DNA from: a virus
DNA: 51,290 nucleotides
Direction: 5' to 3' (one strand)
Virus record (IMG/VR): IMGVR_UViG_3300031143_000770
Location: 1-51,290 of that record
The notes beneath the pieces are model-generated. The model saw nothing but the letters and a program-made list of their open reading frames with translations. It searched no databases and was not told the DNA's origin. A program made the translations under genes and the position numbers. Positions 9,089 to 17,066 of this stretch are shown here, piece after piece. Each line of letters opens with the position of its first letter. Position 1 is the first letter of the stretch.

Positions 9089-10186
9089 ATGAATAATTAT
9101 ATTTTTACAAGTGAAAGTGTTAGCGAAGGACATCCCGACAAAGTAGCAGATCAAATATCTGATGCGCTTGTTGATGCAGGATTTAAAGTCGGCAATGAAA
9201 CCACACGTGTCGCAATTGAGACATTAGTTACTACCAATATGGTTACAGTTGCAGGAGAGGTTAAAAACTTCTTTGTAACAAATCAAGAAGTAGAGCAAAT
9301 AATTCGTGATACGGTTCGTAGAATTGGTTATGAACAAGATGGTTTTCATTGGGAAGTTATAGAGATACATAATGTTATACATACGCAAAGTGATGATATT
9401 GCATTAGGCACAGATGACTTTGGTGCAGGTGATCAGGGCATCATGTTTGGTTACGCATGCAATGACAATGATGCATATCTACCAGCACCAATTTACTACG
9501 CACATGAAGTTCTAAAAGCATTACAGAGAGTAAAATCATCAGAATCAATTGATCCCATATTGGGACCAGATGCAAAGTCGCAAGTATCAGTAGAATACAA
9601 AGATGGCAAAGTATCGCGTATTGACCAAGTAGTTATTTCAACACAGCATAAAGAAGGTCGTTACATAGAAGCATGCATTCTTGCTAGGAATGCAGCAGAA
9701 ATTGTATTGAAAGGTTTAATTGACAACGATACTGTGTGGCATATCAATCCTACGGGTAATTTTGTTATTGGAGGACCTGATGGCGATACTGGTGTTACTG
9801 GTCGTAAGATCATTGTAGATACATATGGTGGTTTTGCACCGCATGGTGGTGGTGCATTTAGTGGTAAAGATCCTACTAAGGTAGATCGTAGTGCAGCGTA
9901 TATGGCACGATGGTTGGCAAAGAATGTAGTAGCAAGTAAGATGGCTACATGGTGTCAGATTCAATTGAGTTATGCTATTGGTGTTAAAGAGCCTACTAGT
10001 ATCTACATTGATAGTGATGGTAGTAACAGTGAGATTGAGTCATTCATTCGTGATAATATTGATTTAACACCGAAGGCTATTATTGATAGGTTTGATTTAT
10101 TTAACTTTACTGACTATAGCACCAACTGCGTGTATGGTCATTTTGGAAACAAAGATGTTCCGTGGGAAAAGATTGGTTGGGAATAG
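9089..10186 (+). CDS. metK: S-adenosylmethionine synthetase
   Basis: Makes SAM from ATP and methionine. The full-length 365-residue protein has the N-terminal FTSESVSEGHPDKVADQISDA motif, the GAGDQGIMFGYA hexapeptide region, and the GPDGDTGVTGRK and GGGAFSGKDPTKVDRSAAY blocks, so it should be active. I start at the ATG at 9089, where family homology begins; the frame is open 54 nt further upstream. The window holds five radical SAM loci, a MTA/SAH nucleosidase and an IscA-type carrier, so a phage-owned SAM supply makes sense. Confidence 0.95.
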   Translation: MNNYIFTSESVSEGHPDKVADQISDALVDAGFKVGNETTRVAIETLVTTNMVTVAGEVKNFFVTNQEVEQIIRDTVRRIGYEQDGFHWEVIEIHNVIHTQSDDIALGTDDFGAGDQGIMFGYACNDNDAYLPAPIYYAHEVLKALQRVKSSESIDPILGPDAKSQVSVEYKDGKVSRIDQVVISTQHKEGRYIEACILARNAAEIVLKGLIDNDTVWHINPTGNFVIGGPDGDTGVTGRKIIVDTYGGFAPHGGGAFSGKDPTKVDRSAAYMARWLAKNVVASKMATWCQIQLSYAIGVKEPTSIYIDSDGSNSEIESFIRDNIDLTPKAIIDRFDLFNFTDYSTNCVYGHFGNKDVPWEKIGWE

Positions 10187-10216
10187 TTCCGACCAATAAT
10201 ATAAAAAGAGGTAGTA

Positions 10217-10492
10217 ATGTTTAAAAGATTAAAAAAACTGTTAGGTTTTTCATCAGACAATTCTGGTGTAACGACTAAAGAGAAAGCAACCGCACGTAAT
10301 GAACCGTATGTAAATGTGGTGAAAGTAAATATTGACAAAGATAATCCATCTGATGGATATTTTGAATTAGAATGGAATCAAGTATTCATTCGTCAATTGA
10401 TGGATGCTGGTTATTCTGGTGATAATGAAGAAGCGATCATTGATCAATGGTTTACTGCCCTATGTGGTAGTGTATCAGAAGCAGAATATTAA
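10217..10492 (+). CDS. Conserved marine-phage protein, 91 aa
   Basis: A small protein with a basic N-terminus (MFKRLKKLLG), then a conserved-looking segment ARNEPYVNVVKVNID and NPSDGYFELEWN. I recognise this pattern from many T4-like marine phages, where the function is unknown. A ribosome site gaggtag is present. Confidence 0.7.
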   Translation: MFKRLKKLLGFSSDNSGVTTKEKATARNEPYVNVVKVNIDKDNPSDGYFELEWNQVFIRQLMDAGYSGDNEEAIIDQWFTALCGSVSEAEY

Positions 10493-10504
10493 TATCAAAA
10501 TCGC

Positions 10505-10533
10505 TTGACAACCCCATGATAATAATGTATAAT
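10505..10533 (+). promoter_or_regulatory. Sigma70-type promoter for the exonuclease
   Basis: TTGACA (10505-10510), 17-nt spacer, TATAAT (10528-10533): a consensus promoter 37 bp before the start. Confidence 0.88.
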
Positions 10534-10570
10534 CATTACATACAATTTAATCATAAAGAGAAGACAAGAA

Positions 10571-11560
10571 ATGAGTAATACATATCTGTTAGTAGACGCG
10601 ATGCATATGTTTCACCGCGCAAAGCACGTAGTACGTGGTGATGACATGAGCATGAAAATTGGCATGGCATTCCATATCATGTTCAATAGTATCAACAAAG
10701 TGTGGCGTGAGCAGAACGGTACACACGTGGTAATGTGCTTAGAGGGTCGCAGTTGGCGTAAAGACTTCTATGAGCCGTACAAGCGCAATCGTGCTGAACT
10801 ACGTGCAAAGAAGTCGGTACAAGAACAACGTGACGATAGTGAGTTCTTTGAAGCATATGAACATTTTCAAGATTTCGTAACTAACAAAACAAATATGACT
10901 TGTCTTCGTCATGAAGAATGTGAGGCTGATGATTTTGTCGCTCGTTTTATTCAGAATCATCCCGATGATAAGCATGTAATTGTAAGTGGAGACTCAGATT
11001 TCTATCAATTACTCGCACCTAATGTTACTCAATATAATGGTATCACTGATAACTTAATCAAGTTAGATGGCATCGTGGATGGCAATGGTCGTCCTGTTAA
11101 AGACAAGAAGACTAATGAACAGAAGATGCCGGGTGATCCTAAATGGTTGTTGTTTGAAAAATGTGTACGTGGTGATACCGCAGACAACATCTTTAGTGCA
11201 TATCCTGGTGTACGTAAGAAAGGTAGTAAGAATAAGATTGGTCTAGAAGAAGCATTTGCTGATAAAGAAACCCAAGGTTTCAATTGGAATAACTTTATGT
11301 TGCAGCGTTGGACAGATCATAATGGCGATGAACATCGTGTACTTGATGATTATACGCGCAATCTGGCATTAATTGATCTGACTGCACAACCTGATAATAT
11401 TAAAGAAGCATTAGATACTTCTATTGTAGAACAAGTGCAGAAGCCCGCTATTGGTCAAGTGGGATTACATTTTATGAGATTCTGTGGTCAATGGGATCTT
11501 GAACGTATTGGACAAGATGCAACGACTCATGCTATCTATTTGACAGCAGCATATAAGTAG
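10571..11560 (+). CDS. 5'-3' exonuclease / RNase H of the flap-nuclease family
   Basis: A 329-residue FEN-type nuclease similar to T4 RNase H, which removes RNA primers during lagging-strand synthesis. Metal-binding acidic residues are visible in LLVDAMHMFHRA (start), EECEADDFVARF and VSGDSDFYQLL. The later GDTADNIFSAYPGVRKKGSKNKIG segment is the helix-hairpin-helix region. A consensus host promoter drives it, consistent with early or middle expression. Confidence 0.9.
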   Translation: MSNTYLLVDAMHMFHRAKHVVRGDDMSMKIGMAFHIMFNSINKVWREQNGTHVVMCLEGRSWRKDFYEPYKRNRAELRAKKSVQEQRDDSEFFEAYEHFQDFVTNKTNMTCLRHEECEADDFVARFIQNHPDDKHVIVSGDSDFYQLLAPNVTQYNGITDNLIKLDGIVDGNGRPVKDKKTNEQKMPGDPKWLLFEKCVRGDTADNIFSAYPGVRKKGSKNKIGLEEAFADKETQGFNWNNFMLQRWTDHNGDEHRVLDDYTRNLALIDLTAQPDNIKEALDTSIVEQVQKPAIGQVGLHFMRFCGQWDLERIGQDATTHAIYLTAAYK

Positions 11561-11597
11561 AATCCATTCTGTTAGGTGTTTCATTTTTATAGTTTAC

Positions 11598-11605
11598 GCT
11601 AAATA
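11598..11605 (+). promoter_or_regulatory. Possible late promoter box (GCTAAATA)
   Basis: CTAAATA-type late box 48 nt before the next gene. A nearby TATAAT at 11610 lacks a properly spaced -35. Confidence 0.35.
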
Positions 11606-11652
11606 AGTATATAATACAGAATAATGTATATATATGGAGACACTTAACAGAA

Positions 11653-11952
11653 ATGGCAAGACCTAAACCTACAATAATAATAGAATACGTAGATAGAAAT
11701 TACAACGCAGAACAGATATTGAGAGCAGAAGCGGTGTATGCAGTATACTATGACGGATCACCTGTCAATCTAAGATCATTGAATACATTGATTGATTATC
11801 CAGGTCCGAAATATAAGAAGTCGAGTTTCCAAAATAGTGGTCATGCATTCAATCTATCTGATCGTATGAATAAATTATTTAAAACAGACTTATTTACAGT
11901 TGTTAAATTAATAGAAGGAGAAGTTATTACTCGTGGAAATGACAAGAGTTGA
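11653..11952 (+). CDS. Hypothetical protein, 99 aa
   Basis: Unrecognised 99-residue basic protein. It overlaps the next frame at its 3' end. A good ribosome site is not obvious (tggagacacttaacag before the ATG). Confidence 0.6.
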   Translation: MARPKPTIIIEYVDRNYNAEQILRAEAVYAVYYDGSPVNLRSLNTLIDYPGPKYKKSSFQNSGHAFNLSDRMNKLFKTDLFTVVKLIEGEVITRGNDKS

Positions 11953-12265
11953 GTCAATTCAAACTCAAATAGTTACTACACTAAATAATATGTCTTCGGT
12001 TGAAATAACCACTGAAGACATCTTCTATAATAAATTTACAATTCGTTTAACCACTAATGGGAAAACTAGATTCATAAAACTATATGACAACTGGGAATTT
12101 CAATTAGAATCAAAAATCAAATCTGGACAACTCATTGATCTATTCAGAAAGATGAGTTATCCATATTATCTAAGCACTACTAAATTAATCCTGTTTTCAG
12201 AAGAAGATGCATTCATGGTAAAGTTAGCAGGCATAGATGGATGGTTAGAAGGAAAATCAACTTAA
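11933..12265 (+). CDS. Hypothetical protein, 110 aa
   Basis: Unrecognised 110-residue protein. The frame can start with GTG at 11933 (GGAG 12 nt upstream) or ATG at 11939, both inside the preceding gene, so the start is uncertain. A rho-independent terminator follows directly. Confidence 0.6.
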   Translation: MEMTRVESIQTQIVTTLNNMSSVEITTEDIFYNKFTIRLTTNGKTRFIKLYDNWEFQLESKIKSGQLIDLFRKMSYPYYLSTTKLILFSEEDAFMVKLAGIDGWLEGKST

Positions 12266-12268
12266 CAC

Positions 12269-12292
12269 AGCCCGATATGTACGGGCTTTTTT
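12269..12292 (+). terminator. Rho-independent terminator
   Basis: Stem agcccg/cgggct, 7-nt loop, then six T. It separates the 11.6-12.3 kb genes from the secreted-protein genes. Confidence 0.88.
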
Positions 12293-12331
12293 GTGGGCTA
12301 AATATATTATTAGTAATATTGGTGGTTAATT

Positions 12332-12339
12332 CATAAATA
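12332..12339 (+). promoter_or_regulatory. T4-like late promoter box (CATAAATA)
   Basis: CATAAATA 27 nt before the 12367 start, just after a terminator. It is well placed to drive the secreted/virion-type genes that follow. Confidence 0.55.
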
Positions 12340-12366
12340 GAAGTAGTTAAGGAGAAGATATTTATT

Positions 12367-12921
12367 ATGAACTTATTATATAAAATCGTATTTAAAATTA
12401 CTTTAGTAGTATTATTAGGATTAGCACAATTTACTTCGGTTACATACGCATCAGTAATTGAAACAGAATCAACAAGTAACAGTACCGTTACAACCAATGG
12501 TACAAATACAACAACAGTAAAAAGTCCACCTCCGAGTGCAATCAGTCCTAGTATCAACGCTAGTAACAGTGATTTATGTACAGTGGGAATATCAGGTGCA
12601 GTGCAAACGCAGATACTAGGTATTAGTGGTGGAAGCACAGTGCGAGATATGAACTGTGAACGTTTAAAATTATCCAAAACAATATATGACATGGGCATGA
12701 AAGTTGCCGCAGTAAGTGTTATGTGTCAAGATACCAGAATATTCAATGCTATGAAAATGGCAGGAACACCTTGTCCATATTTGGGTACAATTGGCGCAGA
12801 GGCTCAGACGCAGTGGGATGATAATACAGAAATGCAACCAGCGCAAATAGAGGAAACCGAAAAAGATGATAAATTTAAAACAATTGGCGGCCTTCTTTTG
12901 TTTCTGCTTATTCTTCTCTAG
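12367..12921 (+). CDS. Exported phage protein with C-terminal membrane tail
   Basis: A 184-residue protein. A signal peptide or N-terminal anchor (about residues 1-28) leads into a Ser/Thr/Asn-rich linker. The conserved-looking core contains SDLCTVGISGAVQTQILG and MNCERLKLSKTIYDMGMKVAAVS, with several paired cysteines. It ends in a hydrophobic tail IGGLLLFLLILL. I recognise the core from T4-like marine phages, where it has no known function. Its last 56 bp overlap the start of the next gene in another frame. Confidence 0.75.
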   Translation: MNLLYKIVFKITLVVLLGLAQFTSVTYASVIETESTSNSTVTTNGTNTTTVKSPPPSAISPSINASNSDLCTVGISGAVQTQILGISGGSTVRDMNCERLKLSKTIYDMGMKVAAVSVMCQDTRIFNAMKMAGTPCPYLGTIGAEAQTQWDDNTEMQPAQIEETEKDDKFKTIGGLLLFLLILL

Positions 12922-15280
12922 TCTTGCACTAGCCGATACAACCAATGGGGACGGTAGTTACACTACTGATCCTATTACCTCCAAACCAGAAGACGGAATT
13001 ATTACCAGTCAATGTCAGCCTGGACAAACCAGTGCCATGCAAATAAACAACACTGAAATAATGTTTGGTCAGTGTTACGATACGTTTGCTTTATCATATA
13101 CCATCAATGATATGTTACGACAAGAAGGCATTAGTGTAGACAAAGTTCACTATAGTTGGAAATATCTAAACGGTTGTTACAATACAACTGACCCTGAAAC
13201 TGGACACGCAAAGGATTGGTGTACTGACAATATTGGCAACCGCGTTGATCTAGAAACTGGTGAAATACTTGATACTGAATATGCAGAACAATTTGATTAT
13301 ATAACAGTAACCGTTGAAATTACAAATGCAGCAGGTGAGGTAATTGAAACACGGGTATACGACTATGATACTTGGTATGATTGGAAAAAGCCAAACTCAT
13401 ACAGTGAGAATGAAGAGTTTGATGCGGAAACTGGTGCATATTTTCAAGTAGAAGAAGATTTCATTCAGTTATATGATCATACTACGGGTGTTGGTAGTAT
13501 ATACACACCAGACAGTCTTGGTAGTGCTAATTTTAGAGTAGCAACCAAGGACGGAGCTGCATGGGAAGGACATTATGGTCCGGTGTTCAAAGACGGACAA
13601 ATCTGGTTTACATATCGTGCTAACCCATGTGCGCAAACAGCATTATACGATCCAAGTTGTGATGGATACGCTGACGCATATGCAACCGCAGAATATGATA
13701 ATAACTGTAGTGCAGACGCATTATATGATCCTGGTTGTCCAGGATATCAAGCGGCGTACAATCAACAACAGTACGACAACGCTTGTGCAGCAGATGCGAC
13801 ATACGATACAGGTTGTCCAGGATATGCCACAGCATATTATGACCAGCAATGCGAAGCAGATCCGTTGTACGATAGTGGATGCCCTGGATATGATAACGCA
13901 CACTTTACTCAACAATGTGAGGCAGACCCATTATACGATAGTAGTTGCGATGGATATGCAAACGCATATTACAATCAACAATGTAGCGCAGATCCTTTAT
14001 ATGATAGCGGCTGTGCTGGGTATGATACTGCATATTACAATCAACAATGTAGCGCAGATCCTTTATATGATAGCGGCTGTGCTGGGTATGATACTGCATA
14101 CTATAACTATCAATGTAATGCTGATCCTTTATATGACAGTGGATGTACGGGATATGATGCTGCATATTACAACTATCAATGCAATGCTGATCCTTTATAT
14201 GACAGTGGATGTACAGGATATGATGCTGCATATTACAACTATCAATGCAATGCTGATCCTTTATATGACAGTGGATGTACAGGATATGATGCGGCTTATA
14301 TGAGTCAGCAGTGTAGTGCTAATGCACTTTATGATAGCACATGTCCTGGTTACAATGCTGCATATTACAGTTATCAATGTAGTGCTGATCCGCTATATGA
14401 TAGCGCATGTGATGGACATTTTGATGCACAATGTGATGCTAATACGTTATATAATGCACAATGTGTAGGATATGAAACAGCATACTTTAATCAACAATGC
14501 TCATATAATCCTCAATACGATAATCAATGCTCTGGTTATATAGCGCCTGTTGTAGCAGATGTTATCACAATAGAAGAAATTATTGCGGCACCGTTGCCAC
14601 AGGCATTTATCATATTACCACAACCGTCGGCACCAGAACCCGCACCAGTTGAAATTATATCAGTGGTGGAAGTTGAAATAGAAATAATTCCTGAACTTGT
14701 TGAAGTAATAGAAGCGCAAGTTGAAGCAGAGATTGCGACTGAGATTGAAGCAGAATTAGAACCAGTGGAAGAAACAACAGAAGAAGTAACAGAAGAAGTA
14801 ACTGATGAAACAACAGAAGAGGTTACAGAAGAGGTTACAGAAGAGGTTACAGAAGAGGTTACAGAAGAGGTTACAGAAGAGGTTACAGAAGAGGTTACAG
14901 AAGAGGTTACAGAAGAGGTAGTTGAAGAAATCAAGCCGATAGTTAAGGAGATCACCAAGGAAGAAAAGCAAAAAGCCAAAGTGAAGAAGATGAAAGAGAT
15001 TATTAAAAACAAGTTAGCAAAACTAGCAATTGTAATGGGCCAAGCCCAATCATTGTCCGATCAGAAAGCATTACAAGCACAAATAAGTGCATTGATTAAC
15101 TTTGTCCCAGGCTTTAGTGCGTACGGACAACGAGTAATACCCGGCACTGATTTTTACACATCGGGTGGTATTTACAAAGATAAAAAAGTCCCTGAGAACC
15201 AAAGAGGATTATTAAATGGTCTTGCAAGTCAAATACTTCATGAGAAGATGGTAGATGAACAATATAAGGATATGAATTAA
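12866..15280 (+). CDS. Secreted cysteine-repeat protein with Thr-Glu-Glu-Val tract
   Basis: An 804-residue exported protein. It has a signal peptide (residues 1-23, ending ALA-DT), a unique domain to about residue 250, then about a dozen 22-residue repeats of the form CxADPLYDSxCxGYxxAYY with two cysteines each. A Pro/Glu/Ile/Val-rich segment follows, then a TEEV tract and a basic C-terminus (KEEKQKAKVKKMKEIIKNK). The ATG has aggaaa 9 nt upstream. The repeated paired cysteines suggest a disulfide-stabilised rod, perhaps a fibre or surface protein; the role is not known. Confidence 0.8.
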   Translation: MINLKQLAAFFCFCLFFSSLALADTTNGDGSYTTDPITSKPEDGIITSQCQPGQTSAMQINNTEIMFGQCYDTFALSYTINDMLRQEGISVDKVHYSWKYLNGCYNTTDPETGHAKDWCTDNIGNRVDLETGEILDTEYAEQFDYITVTVEITNAAGEVIETRVYDYDTWYDWKKPNSYSENEEFDAETGAYFQVEEDFIQLYDHTTGVGSIYTPDSLGSANFRVATKDGAAWEGHYGPVFKDGQIWFTYRANPCAQTALYDPSCDGYADAYATAEYDNNCSADALYDPGCPGYQAAYNQQQYDNACAADATYDTGCPGYATAYYDQQCEADPLYDSGCPGYDNAHFTQQCEADPLYDSSCDGYANAYYNQQCSADPLYDSGCAGYDTAYYNQQCSADPLYDSGCAGYDTAYYNYQCNADPLYDSGCTGYDAAYYNYQCNADPLYDSGCTGYDAAYYNYQCNADPLYDSGCTGYDAAYMSQQCSANALYDSTCPGYNAAYYSYQCSADPLYDSACDGHFDAQCDANTLYNAQCVGYETAYFNQQCSYNPQYDNQCSGYIAPVVADVITIEEIIAAPLPQAFIILPQPSAPEPAPVEIISVVEVEIEIIPELVEVIEAQVEAEIATEIEAELEPVEETTEEVTEEVTDETTEEVTEEVTEEVTEEVTEEVTEEVTEEVTEEVTEEVVEEIKPIVKEITKEEKQKAKVKKMKEIIKNKLAKLAIVMGQAQSLSDQKALQAQISALINFVPGFSAYGQRVIPGTDFYTSGGIYKDKKVPENQRGLLNGLASQILHEKMVDEQYKDMN
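13973..14302 (+). repeat. Five tandem 66-bp repeats in the cysteine-repeat gene
   Basis: Units begin at 13973, 14039, 14105, 14171 and 14237. The first two are essentially identical to each other, and the last three to each other, at DNA level. This indicates recent unit duplication. Confidence 0.9.
14813..14918 (+). repeat. 12-bp tandem repeat (acagaagaggtt)n
   Basis: About nine head-to-tail copies of acagaagaggtt encode TEEV repeats. Such a tract is prone to length change by slippage without breaking the frame. Confidence 0.92.
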
Positions 15281-15609
15281 TGTTTAGTACAATATGTGGC
15301 ATAGTCTTAACATTGCATATGGGACTTAATGAAGAATATCAATATAATTCTTTTCATCCATATTGTAAAGCAAAAACAGAAAGTAATGTAATAGCAGGAG
15401 CATATTACAACAGTGTTGATAGGGTAAGTTTATTTGTAGGATATGAATATGATATTAACTATCACACATCAATAGAACTAGGAGTAGCATCAGGATACGA
15501 ATATGATGTTACACCAACAGTTAGGGTTAATTATAAAAACCTATTTTTAATGCCAGCACTGGACAACGGTAAAACAGGCTTGGCGATTGGCCTACAATAT
15601 AATTTTTAA
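15280..15609 (+). CDS. Small outer-membrane beta-barrel-like protein
   Basis: A 109-residue protein of alternating short strands (VSLFVGYEYDI, SIELGVASGYEYDV, GLAIGLQYNF) that ends in Tyr-Asn-Phe, a typical outer-membrane C-terminal signature. The start is coupled to the preceding gene (taATG). A signal peptide is weak or short (MFSTICGIVLTLHMG). Phage origin and function are unclear; a small barrel or virion protein is the best guess. Confidence 0.6.
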   Translation: MFSTICGIVLTLHMGLNEEYQYNSFHPYCKAKTESNVIAGAYYNSVDRVSLFVGYEYDINYHTSIELGVASGYEYDVTPTVRVNYKNLFLMPALDNGKTGLAIGLQYNF

Positions 15610-15620
15610 GGAGAGTAACA

Positions 15621-16214
15621 ATGAGTGAGAAAACAACAGTAGAAGTAGGTGGAGTTAAGTTTACAGGTGGAAAGATATTCCTGTTACTAACAGTATTAAG
15701 CACAATGGGTGGTGCAGCGTGGGGTGGATTTGAATTCTACAACGACTATAGAAATATGAAGGCTAAGATTGAAAGTTATAAAGCACCCGATCTAAGTGGG
15801 TTTGACAAGGATTTAGCAGTACAGCGTGAAAGGTTCGCTATTGTTGATGCACACATGGAATTCGTCAGTAAAGAGATTGCATTATTTAAAGAAGAAATAG
15901 GCATGATCAAAGAAATTAATGATGAACATTATCAATCACTGAAGGATCTAAAACAAACTATGCGCGATGATATAAATCGTCAAGAAAAGATTATTGATAA
16001 AGTAGAAGATGAAGTGCAAAAAACCGAAGAAGATGTTCGTAAGTTAATCAGCATTGCAGATGGTAGATTTGAAAATAAACGAAGTCAACTACAGTCAGAC
16101 TATGAACAGAAAGCAGATAGCATTCGTAAAGATACTGAGCGAAAGTTAAAAGAACTTGAGGCTAGGCTAAACAAGCGGTTACAACGCGCATTAGATAATC
16201 CGTTAGCACAGTAA
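15621..16214 (+). CDS. Membrane-anchored coiled-coil protein
   Basis: A 197-residue protein with one membrane segment near residues 16-38 (IFLLLTVLSTMGGAAWGG), then a conserved-looking YKAPDLSGFDK block. A long charged coiled coil runs to the C-terminus. I recognise similar proteins in T4-like marine phages, with no assigned function; a tail-lysis or inner-membrane role is possible. A strong ribosome site (aaggagag) is present. Confidence 0.72.
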   Translation: MSEKTTVEVGGVKFTGGKIFLLLTVLSTMGGAAWGGFEFYNDYRNMKAKIESYKAPDLSGFDKDLAVQRERFAIVDAHMEFVSKEIALFKEEIGMIKEINDEHYQSLKDLKQTMRDDINRQEKIIDKVEDEVQKTEEDVRKLISIADGRFENKRSQLQSDYEQKADSIRKDTERKLKELEARLNKRLQRALDNPLAQ

Positions 16215-16218
16215 GTGC

Positions 16219-16247
16219 TTGACATGTATAGATATTTAATGTATACT
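16219..16247 (+). promoter_or_regulatory. Sigma70-type promoter for dCMP deaminase
   Basis: TTGACA (16219-16224), 17-nt spacer, TATACT (16242-16247). Confidence 0.86.
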
Positions 16248-16276
16248 AGATAGATGACGATAGAGAGTGATACGCA

Positions 16277-16783
16277 ATGAAGCAAAAGTTTAAAGAAGCA
16301 TACATGGATACAGCGAAGCGATTCGCTGAATTGAGTCATGCGATAAGATTGAAAGTAGGATCAATCATTGTTAAAGATGATAGAATCATATCAATCGGAT
16401 TCAATGGAACTCCCAAGAACTGGGATAATAATTGTGAACACCGAGAATATCAGAGTGCATCCTCGCGTAATTGGTTAGATGCAGAAGATAATATAGATCA
16501 GTGGCCATACGAAGATGATAAGGGTCGTTATCGTTTGACTACTAAGCAAGAGGTATTGCACGCAGAGATGAATGCGATTTCAAAGATTGCAAAAACTACT
16601 GAATCAGCAGACGGTGCAACAATGTTTGTAACGCATCAACCATGTATTCATTGTGCTAAGATCATATATCAATCTGGTATTACCGCAGTATATTATGGTG
16701 CTGAATATCGTGATCCAGCAGGTGTACGCTTTCTAGAAGAATGTGGTGTATTAGTCGAGAAAATTGAGGATAGTTCTTTATGA
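16277..16783 (+). CDS. dCMP deaminase
   Basis: A 168-residue zinc-dependent deoxycytidylate deaminase of the ComEB/T4 Cd type, feeding dUMP to dTMP synthesis. The catalytic HAE is at residues 95-97 and the zinc cysteines are in PCIHCAK (Cys123, Cys126). GSIIVKDDRIISIGFNG is the usual N-terminal strand. A host-type promoter lies 30 bp upstream. Confidence 0.9.
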   Translation: MKQKFKEAYMDTAKRFAELSHAIRLKVGSIIVKDDRIISIGFNGTPKNWDNNCEHREYQSASSRNWLDAEDNIDQWPYEDDKGRYRLTTKQEVLHAEMNAISKIAKTTESADGATMFVTHQPCIHCAKIIYQSGITAVYYGAEYRDPAGVRFLEECGVLVEKIEDSSL

Positions 16784-16824
16784 AGACAATAATTGTCGTA
16801 GGTCATGGTCATGGATTGGGATGA
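16780..16824 (+). pseudogene. 14-codon remnant of a nucleotide-binding protein
   Basis: An ATG overlapping the deaminase stop (ATGA) opens MKTIIVVGHGHGLG and then meets TGA. The sequence looks like the beta1-glycine-loop start of a Rossmann-type protein with the rest deleted. It could equally be a chance leader peptide. Confidence 0.35.
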
Positions 16825-16854
16825 AATTAAACAAATAGGAAACAATATACATTG

Positions 16855-17001
16855 ATGAATGAAATTACAATAGAGCAGATAGAAGAATTTGATGAGATGT
16901 ATGGCGATGAGTTACCAAGTTATACACATGAGCCAATTAAATTTAAGTATTACTGGGACATGTATTTACAAGTAAAAAATAATGAATCAGAAATCAAATA
17001 A
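16855..17001 (+). CDS. Small conserved phage protein, 48 aa
   Basis: A short acidic protein with the pattern EFDEMYGDELPSYTHEP followed by FKYYWDMYLQ, which I recognise from T4-like marine phages. Function unknown. It ends 4 bp before the next promoter. Confidence 0.6.
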   Translation: MNEITIEQIEEFDEMYGDELPSYTHEPIKFKYYWDMYLQVKNNESEIK

Positions 17002-17005
17002 ACTG

Positions 17006-17034
17006 TTGACAACGTATTAGATGTATAGTATAAT
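17006..17034 (+). promoter_or_regulatory. Sigma70-type promoter for the VWA/metallopeptidase gene
   Basis: TTGACA (17006-17011), 17-nt spacer, TATAAT (17029-17034). Confidence 0.88.
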
Positions 17035-17066
17035 TAATACATAAGTTAATTTTATAGGTAAATGAT

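Noticed and set aside
13973-14302. Regular repeats considered as a CRISPR array
   Set aside because: Units are contiguous, in frame, and encode a protein repeat; there are no unique spacers.
13575-14303. 242-codon plus-strand ORF inside the cysteine-repeat gene
   Set aside because: It is an alternate frame of the 66-bp repeats with biased Met/Ile/Thr composition and no ribosome site.
14536-15012. Long minus-strand ORF of Val/Ser/Thr repeats
   Set aside because: It is the antisense shadow of the TEEV repeat tract and has no ribosome site or promoter.
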